Assembly (NCBI GenBank): GCA_963575745.1 | Contig: CAUYUJ010015938.1 | Span: 240,335-304,334, forward strand | Source: Prorocentrum cordatum | Lineage: Eukaryota > Sar > Dinophyceae > Prorocentrales > Prorocentraceae | DNA: 64,000 nt | Direction of reading: 5' to 3' | Shown here: in pieces, positions 52,701-62,465 of the stretch | Layout of the letters: each line of letters opens with the position of its first letter | How positions within the stretch are numbered: the stretch's first letter is position 1 | Translations under genes and position numbers: made by a program | Notes under the pieces: model-generated | Database searches by the model: none | The model's input: the letters and a program-made list of their open reading frames with translations, nothing else | Told to the model about the DNA's origin: nothing

Positions 52701-54121
52701 GGAGGACGGGCAAGGAGACTCGGCGGGGGGGCCACGAGGGGAGAGGGGGGCGCGATGGGAGAGGGAAGAAGGACAAATGGGGAGGGAAGGAGGGGGAGAG
52801 CATGCGGGGGCAGCAGAGATGGAAGCGAAGGATCAGAGTGGTCGGAGAGAGCAACTGTCCTGGCGGAGCTCCCTGCGAGACTCTCGCGTGGAAACCTCCT
52901 GGGTCATCCGCAACATGCAATCCAAACCGCAGCCCCCGTCTGCGACTGTGGACACGACGAACACACCGAGAGCAGAATAGAAACCGTCCACCGTCGAAAC
53001 ATCTCCCGTGATGTCCACAAAGTCTGTGGGGACGCCTGCGATAAAATGATTGCATAGAATCAAAGGGTACTCCTCCGACACGGGGGCCCAGTCCGGCGGC
53101 CCCGAATCTCGGGGGGCGGCGCAACGCGCGATCGCGTCCGCCGCAGGCTCGCGGGTTAACTCCTCCAGTTTCCACGGCGGCAACACAGCTTTGCAAAAGT
53201 CGACTCTGTTCCGTCCTTCCCATGCGTAGACGCGCACCTTCCGCAGAAGCGCAAAGATTACGAAAGCAGAATACCCCATCCACTCTCGGCCTCCCCCCGG
53301 CCTTCCGCGAATACTGCGCGACAACGTCATCAATTTCTCGAAGCACCTCTGGCCTTGTTGTGAACGTGCCCCTGCAGGCGCGGGCGGGGCAACCACAGCG
53401 CCTGCATTCGCGGCTGTCTTTTCGAAGGCGGTCACTGCAGCAATCTCCGCCCCTGCAAGCACGGGTTCCGCTATGTCGCGAACAGCAAGCGGGGCGGGTT
53501 GGGGGAAAGCGACAGGGGCAACCCCCTTTGCTGAGAGGGCTGCTGTTGCCGCGGAGCCCTTCAGGGCAGCCTCCACTGCGGAAGCGGCCTCGGCGATAGC
53601 GTCGGCGCCATGCGCGCCAGCAGGACCCACGCACGCCTCCGCTGTTGCGGGGCCTTCAGAAGGGCCCACGCACGGTTCCGCCGCCACTTCAGGAGGGGCC
53701 ACGCACGCTTCCGCTGACGCACCCGCTGCTGCGGGGCCGTCAGAAGAGCCCACGCACGGCTCCGCTGCCACTTCAGCAGGGGCCACGCACGCCTCCGCTG
53801 ACGGCCCCGCTGCTGCGGGGCCTTCAGCAGGGCCCACCCGCACGCCTCGGCCGGCGCCTCCGCCGCTGCGGGGGCCCCAGCTCCCGCGGGCCACCCGCCC
53901 GCGCAATGCGCTAAATGCCAGGGCGCTTGCAAATCTGACCACTTATTGTAGTCCACAGAACCGCCCGCCAGACGGTGGTCGCTGGGACACGGCCACTGCG
54001 AGCATAAATGTATATTCTTACATATGCGCTTGCCAGATTCATAATGGCAAGCCGCGCCGCTGCTGCGGCGCATAACGTACCCGAATCCGAATATTGTCCC
54101 CTTTAGTTTCCGTGGGTTCAT
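49761..54121 (-). CDS. OTU-like plus DDE_1 (pogo-type) transposase-like protein, one intron, several frame breaks
   Basis: The first in-frame ATG is 54121, although coding-like sequence continues upstream to about 54220. Order of parts: a conserved N-terminal block (KRICKNIHLCSQWPCPSDHR); an Ala-rich tandem repeat (EACVAPAEVAAEPCVGPSEG) at 53630-53850; an OTU-peptidase-like segment (DFVDITGDVSTVDGFYSALG, then VADGGCGLDCMLRM, Asp codon 52940-52938, Cys codon 52931-52929); an intron 52859-52686 (GA donor, CAG|G acceptor); an OTU tail (EIADYIVQRVRLARFLDVMV); a CENPB/Tc5-like helix-turn-helix region (WWASWRKEYGLSMRCPNRKY); then a DDE core with NFDQSPFH (51527-51525), MADDHGPHL (51138-51133) and TPILQTVD (51030-51028). 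Breaks: 2 extra bases near 53840, a C11 run at 51320-51330, a lost CA near 51025, an in-frame TGA at 50243-50241, and a possible last shift that would end it at 49702. A coiled-coil C-terminus follows the TGA. Confidence 0.6.
52686..52859 (-). other. 174-nt intron with GA donor inside the OTU domain
   Basis: Upstream of it the frame reads RESRRELRQ, and downstream it reads EIADYIVQRV, one continuous OTU-like helix; reading through gives DSCSLRPL and a stop. The donor is CCAG|GACAGT and the acceptor CTGTCAG|GAAAT. The interior is CT-rich on the coding strand. The length is a multiple of three and both sides are in the same frame. Confidence 0.55.
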
Positions 54122-54375
54122 GAGCACTCTGCCGGGGTCTTTCGTTTTGTTTTGTTGGTACCAAAACGCCACAAATTCGCTGGCCTCGCGGTCGTGCCCG
54201 ACCCGCAGAGGCGCGCTTGCAGGGCGAGCGTCTCCTGGGCCCGGGGGCGGAGCGGCTGCGGCGGCCACGAGGCCGAAGCCATGCGCGCGCACACGCGGCC
54301 GCCCTCTTGTCTCGAGCCCAGCGCCGCAGGGCAAGCAAACGGCCGCATCCTCGCAGTGATCCTCCTGTCGGTGCT

Positions 54376-54430
54376 GCTGCGGGTGCTGCTGCTGCTGCTG
54401 CTGCTGCTCCTCCTCCTCCTCCTCCTCCTC

Positions 54431-54460
<30 letters not shown>
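54376..54460. repeat. GCT then CTC microsatellite
   Basis: A short (GCT)n run followed by (CTC)n, upstream of the transposase-like gene. Confidence 0.8.
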
Positions 54461-54461
<1 letters not shown>

Positions 54462-54733
54462 TCCTACTTGTCCCAGCCCCTCCGCCCCCTCCTCGCCAGA
54501 TTCCGCGAGTTCCTTTGTCCTCTAGCGCGCGAGCGCTGGAGAGCCGCAGGCTCGCGATCCCCCGCGCGTGCCCTCACCCCTGTCCAGTCGACAGAAACCC
54601 GCAGGCATCCACCTCAGCGGTCAGCGCGCCGCTGCTGCGGTGCAAACACCGAGTCTGTCTGCATAAAACAAGCCGTTGTAGCGGTCAGCGCGCCGCTGCT
54701 GCGGCGCGCGCCAGCGAGCGGATAACGAGGACA

Positions 54734-55713
54734 TCACTTCTCTGTTTCCTGCTTGATGGCTTTCTGGACCACGTCCTCCAAGAACGCTAGAAGAACCTGC
54801 TTCTGCTGCGCACGGGTGGACTGTTTGAAGGGCGTCGTCACTTCCGTCAACGCCACGCCTGTGGACCATTTCTCCTCGTGCAGATCCTGAATCCTGGAGG
54901 CCCATTTTCGGCCTGCAATTGGCCCTCCTTTGACCTCCACTGTCCACATCCCAGAGGGGCACCACCTGGTGGTCCACGGGCGCTTCTCGTCCAAAGCGTC
55001 GTCGTCGTCGCCTTTGGGTTCGGGGGCGCTTTTGCCCTGGCTCTCCTCGTGCAGGTAGCGCAGAAGCCGTGGCAGGTCCTGACTCTGAACGAGTAGTTGC
55101 CCATGCTTGTTCTCATGCACCATAACCTCTTTCGTGTCGGCCTCATCTGGCTTGGGAGACATCGGCATGGTTTCTCTGCAGAGCGTGCCTCGAGAAAATC
55201 CTTTCTGTTTCTCAAGGGTTTTCTCCGGTTGGCCACGCGCCGCCACCTTCTTCGCTTTCGATGCGCCCTTGACGGTTCCGAGGAGATCCGCCATGGGACC
55301 CCGACCTTTTTCTCCGCTGCTGCGGAAGCTCCCGCTGCAACCCCCGCTGCTGCGGGGGCCTTTTTCACAGGGGCCCCCGCTTCATCCACGTTGTCTCCTT
55401 CTCCGGCGCGAAGCTTCCCAAGCAATTTCTCTAACGTGGTCGTTTCGTTCAAGGCGCCCTTCACGGCACTGAGACCACCGACCACCTTGAGCATCCACAG
55501 GCGGTGCTTTCCGACGGGCACGAAGGCTTCTAGGCTTTCCTCGCCGCCAAAGGAAACATAGCGCTCCTCGCATTCCAGAGCAAATCCCGCTGCTCCCTCG
55601 TGACTTCGGCACAGCCCGCCCGTCACGCAGAGCACCCCCATGCTCGTGCCATCTTGGCGCGCTGCTTTCCCGACAACGACATCCCGCCACGTTTCCTCTG
55701 CCTTGCGTTTCAT
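54734..55713 (-). CDS. lysine-rich protein of unknown function, frame break in middle
   Basis: Starts at ATG 55713 (MKRKAEETWRDVVVGKAARQ). The first 137 codons contain FALECEERYVSFGGEESLEA and HRLWMLKVVGGLSAVKGALN, then Ala-rich linkers from two hairpin repeats. At about 55300 the frame must change by one base to enter a second open frame (MADLLGTVKGASKAKKVAAR ... TVEVKGGPIAGRKWASRIQD ... FLEDVVQKAIKQETEK, TGA at 54734). The second frame has its own ATG at 55294, so this may be two overlapping reading frames, one gene with a 1-nt indel, or a sequence error. Basic N-terminal patches suggest a nuclear protein. The function is not recognised. It lies about 1 kb downstream of the 830-aa gene and 0.6 kb upstream of the transposase-like gene, all on one strand. 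Confidence 0.45.
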
Positions 55714-55974
55714 GCCGCCGCGCGCAAGCCCTCGCTGCTGCGAAGGCGCCCGCGTCCTCGGCGTCTGCTCCCCTCACTGGTGATCCGCCTGAAAACGGCT
55801 ATGGAAAGCGGACTCCTCGTCTCGAACAGATCCTCCTACTCCTCATCAGCATCATTCTCCCTCCTCGAGCATCCTTCCATCTCATCCAACCCCTCCCCCT
55901 CCTTCTCTCCCGAACGAGCACAGCTGCCCTCCCTGTCCCTTGACCGCTCCTCTGCCCCTTGAGGGGGGGCCTTG

Positions 55975-56265
55975 TGTGCTCTGACCGCCCCTCTGTCCCG
56001 CAGGGGGGGCGTCCTGATCGAACGACCACCCCTCTGTCACAGAGGGGGGGTCCTGATCGGCGGACCACCCCTCTGTCACAGAGGGGGGGCGTCCTGATCG
56101 GCGGACCACCCCTCTGTCACAGAGGGGGGGCGTCCTGATCGGCGGACCACCCCTCTGTCACAGAGGGGGGGGCGTCCTGATCGGCGGACCACCCCTCTGT
56201 CACAGAGGGGGGGGGGGGCCTCGCGTGCTTTGACCGCCCCTCTGCCCCGCAGGGGGTCCCGCGAA
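55975..56265. repeat. 41-bp tandem repeat containing CCCCTCTGTCACAGAGGGG
   Basis: GGCGGACCACCCCTCTGTCA recurs at 41-42 bp over about five units with related outer copies (CCCCTCTGTCCCGCAGGG). Every unit carries the palindrome. It lies between the 830-aa gene and the lysine-rich gene. Confidence 0.8.
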
Positions 56266-56768
56266 CAGGACGGCAGGGCGATGAGCAGGACGATGAGAAC
56301 GGAGAGAGGAAAACAGGACACGGGAGGGAGGCAGGAACGGACGAGGGGGGGCGGAGACGGAGGCGAGGCATGAGGGGAGGGCAGGACGAACAAGAGGGAG
56401 AGGAGCAGGACGAGACCTGGGAGGGGATATGCACCAGGAGAGAGATCTCATGGAGGAAGAGGAGGGGAGGGGACGAGAGGCACTCATAATTAAGCGCAAG
56501 CAGGCCCTCGCACTTGCTCCATTTCTCAGCGACCGCCGCGCCGCCATGAGAACTTTCGTGCCACCGCCACTATTGCGGCGGATGCGTGACCTCCCCCATC
56601 CCTGTCCTGTGCTGTGTCTGCTGCCACCCTCCCGCCTCCCTCTTCGACCTCCTCTCCCCGCACTTTTCCTCCTCCCCTCCAGCTGACGGCTGCGGGCTGT
56701 GACGGGTCGATCAGCAGCCGCTGTCATCTGCCGCCCTGTTTCGCGCACCCTCCGCTGCTGCGGCGGGA

Positions 56769-59261
56769 TCACACGAAGTGGGCCCCCTGGCCAGGGATTG
56801 TCATCTTACCGCTCTTGGGGGCTTTCCGTCCCTCCTCCGCGTCCTTCTTCCGTTTCTTCTCCTTCTCTTTCTGCTCCTTTTGCCATGCCTGCTTCTCCTT
56901 TTGGGGGTCGGGGGCCCTCTTCTCCTTTGTGATCTGCAGCATCAGCCGATCTCCGCGCACCAGAGGCACCGTGTTGTGCATGCACGGGACAAGCACGCTG
57001 CAGACGCGGAGGGGGGCGGACGGCTGGCACTTTGTCATTGTCTGGAACTCTTGTGGTCGAAGTGCAACGTTGAACTTCCAGTGCTCCTGTCCCTGCACTA
57101 GCTGGGCTCGGGCAAGTTCTTCTGGTGTCATCCTCTCAACTCCCCAAAAGAAGTGCATGGACTCGGTACCTCCGAACTTAAACTGGCACGGATTCTCTGA
57201 CTGGTCGGCCTCGCCCTGTGCAGCCGCCGCTGCTGCGGGGGCCGCCCCGTCGAGCTCCGGACCTACGGGCGCCTCGCCCTGCGCACCCTCCGCCGCTGCG
57301 GAGGCCGCTCCCTGCGGCGCGGGCTTGAGCTCCAGCTCTGGTAATTTGAAATCGGGCGTTGCCCAATACTTTTCCATTTGCTCGACAGGAGTCGGACGTT
57401 TCTCACCGACTAGCACCTCCACTGCCCGCGGGGTGCTCGAGACTTTCGGGAAAACCTTCGCGGTGGGGCAGCAAGGGAAGAGCATCAGTTTCCCCTCGGC
57501 GATGTCCTCAGTAGCCACCACATGGACTCTCTTGGCTTGAACGCCATATTGCATCTGGACGGATTGGGCGCAAGTGTCCGCGTGACGATGGAAGCTAGCC
57601 TTCACTTCCGCGACGCTTGCTTGGTGCCACCTGTCTGTGCCGAGATTGGCAGACGGAGCCGAAGCGTGCCACGAGTTCACTGGGACCACCATCAGGCGGT
57701 TCAGGGGCTTTGACACTTCAGACATCTGCCTGTTCAGAGGCTCGTCTTCTTCGTTGAACTCTATCAGTACTGGCTGCGGGCGAGGGCCCTCGCCACCTCC
57801 GCTGCTGCGAGGGCCATCGGGTTTCTCGGGGGCCGCGGGCAGCTTGTCGGCCCACGGCGCAGGAGGGGACGGGAACTCTTTCTGTGCGTTCTTTTCCATT
57901 TTCTGCCAGGCCTCGCGTACTTCAGCATAGTGCGGACGCACTGCCTCGCACACGGCCTCCACAACTGCCTCCGCCCGAGGTTTGCCTGCCTTCACCCTTA
58001 CGTACGCCTGGTAGAAGGCCTCCGTCGCAGTCAGAACCGCCCCCGCTGTCAAAGTCGCGCTCTTCCCCCCCCCGTGGGCCTCCGCTGCTGCGGGGGCCAA
58101 GATGCGACGGACATACCCCAACAAATCATTCAGCTCCTGTGCCCGACTGCTGCCCTCGCTGTGTCCCCAAGCCGTTTCCGGCGCGGGGCATTGCCCGCCC
58201 CTCGGCTCTTGCGAGTGCGCCCTCATGACAAGGGCAACCTTCACATGGGGGCACTCAATGGGGAGTTGGTTGAGAACGCCCCATGTGGCTGGTGACAGGG
58301 AGCGTATTTTGTGATCCACCCAACGTCTGTCATAATCCAGAATTTGCGGTATGAGCTGCCCTGATGCGGCCCCTACGTTGATCACGAAAGTGAACACGTC
58401 CTCGAACCATTTGGCCATCGCGTACTCGGGGTGTCGTTGCGCGCAGGCCTTCAGAATAGTGTCGTACGGGATATTCAAGGGCTGCCCTGTCTCAGATCCC
58501 GACGATGCTTTCTTGGCCTCCGCTGCTGCGGTGGCAACGAGATCAGCGACGGACGTCAGGAGCTCGATTTCGTGAGAGGTCACACCTTTTCCCTGCGGGT
58601 CGTTCAGGGCCGCGGAAATGATCGCCGGGCCTTGCGCGAAGTCGGCGTCGAAGTGAATTTCCCACGAGAGCACCTCGCAAAGCAAACCGTTATCGAGCAC
58701 GTCCATGAGTTTGGTGAACTTCGGTGCGCGACGCATCTTTGGGATATCCCAGGAGCCACCCGGACCTGTCTGGAACTCCTCCAAACCATATCCTGTGTGT
58801 TCTTCGGGAATGACCCACACTGCGCCGTGCTTGAGGCTCATCAGACCAAGGGTCAGCGTGCAGTGGCTCAGCGCCCCGTAGTTGAACGTTGACAAGCTTG
58901 TGCACGCCGGGCGCAGAGCCTCCACGGACTCCGTTTTCTGCTTGTTGTGGTCCGCGCGCGCCATGTACGGCCTGCAATGGAGGCGCTCGTAATCCGCATT
59001 CTTCCCGGCAGGGAGTTCCTGAACAACCACTGCTTCGTGCTGCGCCTCGTTCTTGAGGAACCTGTCTTTCAGAATCCCACGCAGGAGATTAACCGCTCTG
59101 GCAGCGGAAGGGCACGTTCCACCCCTGTTCTGCGGGTGGACGCTGATATCCTCCAAGGAGATCTTGGCCTTCAACCGCTGCCCCTCGGAGTCCTTCAAGG
59201 CATAGCGGCTGCGCAACATGGCGGCATCATTCAGGGGGCCTGACTTGATGTCCTCGGACAT
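56769..59261 (-). CDS. 830-aa protein of unknown function, intact
   Basis: One open frame from ATG (MSEDIKSGPLNDAAM) to TGA, the longest low-repeat coding region of the window. The frame is open further 5', but that part translates a hairpin repeat and a GA microsatellite, so I start at 59261. Residues 1-380 look globular (LHCRPYMARADHNKQ, WFEDVFTFVINVGAASGQLI, YDRRWVDHKIRSLSPATWGV). Residues 390-500 and 650-680 are Ala/Gly/Glu-rich linkers produced by inserted hairpin repeats. Then comes a FKFGGTESMHFFWGVERM domain and a Lys/Glu-rich tail (KEKEKKRKKDAEEGRK) that suggests nucleic-acid or nuclear association. I recognise no family. It is the 5'-most gene of a unidirectional minus-strand block that also holds transposase-like and nuclease-like genes, so it may be part of a mobile element. 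No intron is needed. Confidence 0.6.
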   Translation of the reverse strand: MSEDIKSGPLNDAAMLRSRYALKDSEGQRLKAKISLEDISVHPQNRGGTCPSAARAVNLLRGILKDRFLKNEAQHEAVVVQELPAGKNADYERLHCRPYMARADHNKQKTESVEALRPACTSLSTFNYGALSHCTLTLGLMSLKHGAVWVIPEEHTGYGLEEFQTGPGGSWDIPKMRRAPKFTKLMDVLDNGLLCEVLSWEIHFDADFAQGPAIISAALNDPQGKGVTSHEIELLTSVADLVATAAAEAKKASSGSETGQPLNIPYDTILKACAQRHPEYAMAKWFEDVFTFVINVGAASGQLIPQILDYDRRWVDHKIRSLSPATWGVLNQLPIECPHVKVALVMRAHSQEPRGGQCPAPETAWGHSEGSSRAQELNDLLGYVRRILAPAAAEAHGGGKSATLTAGAVLTATEAFYQAYVRVKAGKPRAEAVVEAVCEAVRPHYAEVREAWQKMEKNAQKEFPSPPAPWADKLPAAPEKPDGPRSSGGGEGPRPQPVLIEFNEEDEPLNRQMSEVSKPLNRLMVVPVNSWHASAPSANLGTDRWHQASVAEVKASFHRHADTCAQSVQMQYGVQAKRVHVVATEDIAEGKLMLFPCCPTAKVFPKVSSTPRAVEVLVGEKRPTPVEQMEKYWATPDFKLPELELKPAPQGAASAAAEGAQGEAPVGPELDGAAPAAAAAAQGEADQSENPCQFKFGGTESMHFFWGVERMTPEELARAQLVQGQEHWKFNVALRPQEFQTMTKCQPSAPLRVCSVLVPCMHNTVPLVRGDRLMLQITKEKRAPDPQKEKQAWQKEQKEKEKKRKKDAEEGRKAPKSGKMTIPGQGAHFV

Positions 59262-59445
59262 CTTTGCTGGTGCCCCCGCTGCTGCGGGGCAGCTTCCAAA
59301 ACAGATGCTCCGCGACGGTTGCCCCCGCTGCTGCGGAGCCCCGCTTGAAGCACGAGTGCCTGTCGCGCGCGCGGACAGGAGGAGGGGCCTCGCGGGGCCC
59401 GCGGCCTGCCCGCACTTGAGAAAAAGGAGAAGGACAGGAAAGGCA

Positions 59446-59659
<214 letters not shown>

Positions 59660-60254
59660 GAACGGCGGGTCGACGCGGCCTTCCCTGAACAGGAGAACCA
59701 TTGAGGCATCGGCCCCCCCTCTGTGAGAGAAAGGTTTCCCGCCCCGAACCCATATGTGAGAGAAGGGGTCGCTGTGTGAGTTGCGTGAGTGGAAGCGATG
59801 GACAGGAAAAAGAAATGATGGCGGGCGGGGGATTGCAGGAGGGAACGCAAGGGGAAGCAAAGCAAAGGAGAGGGCAGGACGAAGACGACAACACAGATGG
59901 CAATTTTTTTCGTACCGCATGCGATGCCGCACGCGACGCGCGAAACCGCGCTCCCCCGCGCGCGCGCGCGCGAGTCCGCCCCTCCGCCGAGGTCACCCCC
60001 CCTCCGCGAAATTCGCGAGGCATCCCTCCGCTGCTGCGGAGGGGCTGCTCGAATGAGGTCTGTTGTCCGGTTTCCGGGGGGCCCTCTTCTCGCCGACGCG
60101 GCGTCGCCCCGTCCTTGTGTCGGGCTTCCTATTCCTCTTCTCGCCGATGCGGCATCGCCCGGTCCTTGCGCCGGGCTTCCTAGCCTTCATGCCTGGCGGT
60201 CTCGAGCCAAAACGGCACGGGAGAGCCCGGGAGCGGGGCCGGGAGCCGAGACCT

Positions 60255-60415
60255 GGAGCGGGACCTGGACCGGGAGCCCGGAGCCCGGGACCAGGACCGA
60301 CACATGGACCGGGACCGGGACCGGGAGGGGACCGGGACCGGGACCGGGACCGGGACGGGAAGCCCGGGACCGGGACCAACTCCGACACCGGGGCCGGGAC
60401 CGGGAGGGGGCCAGG
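60255..60415. repeat. GGGACC hexamer microsatellite
   Basis: Imperfect (GGGACC)n, purest at 60308-60372. Confidence 0.8.
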
Positions 60416-60654
60416 ACCCCGACCATCAACATCTTCATTATCTTGCGGTTTCTTTATTTTCTTGCGGTTTCTTATGATTTTACGGTTGCTTTTTAAAGAA
60501 TAACTTTAGAAACAAGCGGAATCCTTTAAAAACCACATGTAAAACACATAAATCCTTCAAAAAGATAACGAAAACCCGTAAGAGATATGGTTTTCCTTTA
60601 AAAATGCCACGGGGATCCAAATTACGGGTCCGAGCGGATCTTGTCTATATTGAA

Positions 60655-60775
60655 AGTATCTTGGGGCCTTGGGTGTCTGGGGTGGCTTGGGTGTCTGGGG
60701 TATCTTGGGGTATACCTGGGGTATTTGGGGTATATTTTGTATCTTGTGTATATTGGGTGTCCTGGGTATCTTGGG
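60655..60775. repeat. degenerate GGGGTATCTT decamer repeat
   Basis: About twelve units such as CTTGGGTGTCTGGGGTATCT, 10-12 bp period. Confidence 0.65.
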
Positions 60776-60929
60776 TCGCGAAACGTGCGAGTGGGCAACA
60801 AGAAACCCAACGTTCGACAGTAGCATCTGGGGCTCGAGCCAGCGCTCGGGGCTTTGAAGACCTCGAGCCTTCATATTCGCCTCGAGGAGGCTTTGTCTTT
60901 TTTCTCTCGTGGCTCGACCCCGAGCCCAG

Positions 60930-61613
60930 ATGACATCTACGGGCCACTTCCGCGGCGTTGTCCCAGGCGAACCAATGCAAAGCAGCACTGTCGGCAACTA
61001 CGACCATGTGATGAGGAGGGCGGAGGTCAACCTCCAGAGCACGGCCTTTGTCCTGAAGGACGTCGGCGCTGCCATCTCCCGCGAGATAGCCACGCTGCAG
61101 GATCACAAACGCATGCTCCAGCTCAGCCTGGTGCGCGCGAAGCATGGCAAGACGGACAATGTCAAGGAGCAGATGGCCAAGTCGGAGTACGAGTATCAGC
61201 TGAAGGACCAGATCGACTCGCTCACGAAGATGATCGATGAGCTCAGCAAGCAGCACGGGTTCATCAACATCACGGCGAACCAGACAGTCGACGTGACCAG
61301 CGACAAGAACTACAACGAGCCCCAGAGCGACGAGCAGGCGATCATCATGAAGCTCGAGACGGGCGAGGAGACGCTCCTGATCGAGAAAAATAGCGCCCCC
61401 TACCAGGCCCCGTGGAAGGCGGGCGATCCCAACTCCTGGGTGCACTACGGCTGGAAGCAGAAGGACCCGTCCTTGTGGGTGGATCCCCTGTCAGTCGGCA
61501 GCAGTGGCAGCAGTCCATCGGTGCCCACGGACACCAAGACTCTCTGGGTAAAGGTCGAGGCGCTCGAGCGCAAGTTGGCGGAGTCGACCGCTGGGCCCTC
61601 GGAGCAGGCTTAG
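60930..61613 (+). CDS. 227-aa coiled-coil protein of unknown function
   Basis: ATG at 60930 (MTSTGHFRGVVPGEPM) to TAG at 61613, a single open frame. Residues 25-110 are strongly heptad-like and charged (VNLQSTAFVLKDVGAAISRE, LQDHKRMLQLSLVRAKHGKT, YQLKDQIDSLTKMIDELSKQ), then ITANQTVDVTSDKNY, a YQAPWKAGDPNSWVHYGWKQ tryptophan-rich segment, a Ser-rich stretch and a second short coiled coil (WVKVEALERKLAES). A GTG in the same frame seven codons earlier is unlikely to be the start. Codon use is GC-rich and regular (AAG, GAG, CTC), unlike the surrounding repeats, which supports a real gene. It is divergent from the minus-strand block. The family is not recognised. Confidence 0.55.
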   Translation: MTSTGHFRGVVPGEPMQSSTVGNYDHVMRRAEVNLQSTAFVLKDVGAAISREIATLQDHKRMLQLSLVRAKHGKTDNVKEQMAKSEYEYQLKDQIDSLTKMIDELSKQHGFINITANQTVDVTSDKNYNEPQSDEQAIIMKLETGEETLLIEKNSAPYQAPWKAGDPNSWVHYGWKQKDPSLWVDPLSVGSSGSSPSVPTDTKTLWVKVEALERKLAESTAGPSEQA

Positions 61614-62440
61614 CGCGGCTCGGCCTGAGTGAGGGAGCGGCTCATCATGCGAGTGCGAAGCCTGTACTTTTTCCACCAGTGGCGCGAGACGCAAAAGCTG
61701 TATTTTTTTCCCCGCCGACGGCGTGGGGACGAAGCGATTGGATGAACTATGCTATTGGGACGTGCAGCGATGCGTGCACTGATAAAAACAGTTGGATCAC
61801 CAATGCAATATTCATTGCAATCTGCACTGAAGCACGCAATCGCTATAAGGTCAGCATCCTTGCCATCATGGGTTCCAATTGTCATAGGGTCCGCATCCTT
61901 GCCATCAGAGGCCCTCAGGAGAGTGGAAGGACGTCCCATGTGGCCCCAAGAGACCCACAGGCCCCAAGATGCCCTGAGAGGCTCGTAGGCCCCAAGAGGC
62001 CGTAAGAGGCCCCAAGGCGAGAGCCCCATTTTGGAGGAGGAGCCACATTTCAATCGTGAACGCTCCGTGTCCTAAGAAATCGGAGGCCACGCCGTAACGG
62101 GTGACGCGTACATTTTCTGCGTAACGATTGATTGGGGAATCCATTCCAAATCCGAAACCCAAATCCCCCTCCGTCCCAGAGTTCCCTGGGCTGTCCTGAT
62201 TTTGGTGTGTGACTGCCAATGGTTTGCGTTGTGCGTGTGTCTTTGAAGTTTGTTTCTGCCCACGCTGCCCATGTTGGTCAAAAGTTTCTTCTGCCCACGC
62301 TGCCCATGTTGGTCAGAAGTTTCTAAAGGGGGGGGGGAGTGCTTTGGCCTGAACGTTCTCTTTCCTGTGATGCCTGGACCACACCACACCACGCGCACGC
62401 AAATGCCCCTCCCCCCCAAAAAAAAATGATGCCACCGTGT
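61614..62440. other. spacer with GGCCCCAAGA units and a 34-bp duplication; no gene seen
   Basis: Degenerate GGCCCCAAGAGG units at 61925-62020. TTTCTGCCCACGCTGCCCAT is duplicated at 34-bp spacing at 62248-62325. Confidence 0.45.
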
Positions 62441-62445
62441 TCTTG

Positions 62446-62464
62446 CATAGCCACTTTGGCTCAG
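62446..62464 (+). other. relic of the dinoflagellate spliced leader
   Basis: The bases CATAGCCACTTTGGCTCAG lie immediately 5' of CATGG, the start of the next gene. They match the 3' part of the dinoflagellate spliced leader (…CGTAGCCATTTTGGCTCAAG) except for two substitutions and one lost A. Such relics are known to arise when trans-spliced mRNA is reverse-transcribed and reinserted. Confidence 0.65.
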
Positions 62465-62465
62465 C

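Noticed and set aside
55290-55340. Programmed -1 frameshifting at GAGAAAAAGG
   Set aside because: The only obvious structure is the hairpin upstream of the slip site, not downstream, and the heptamer is not a canonical one; an indel or sequence error is simpler.
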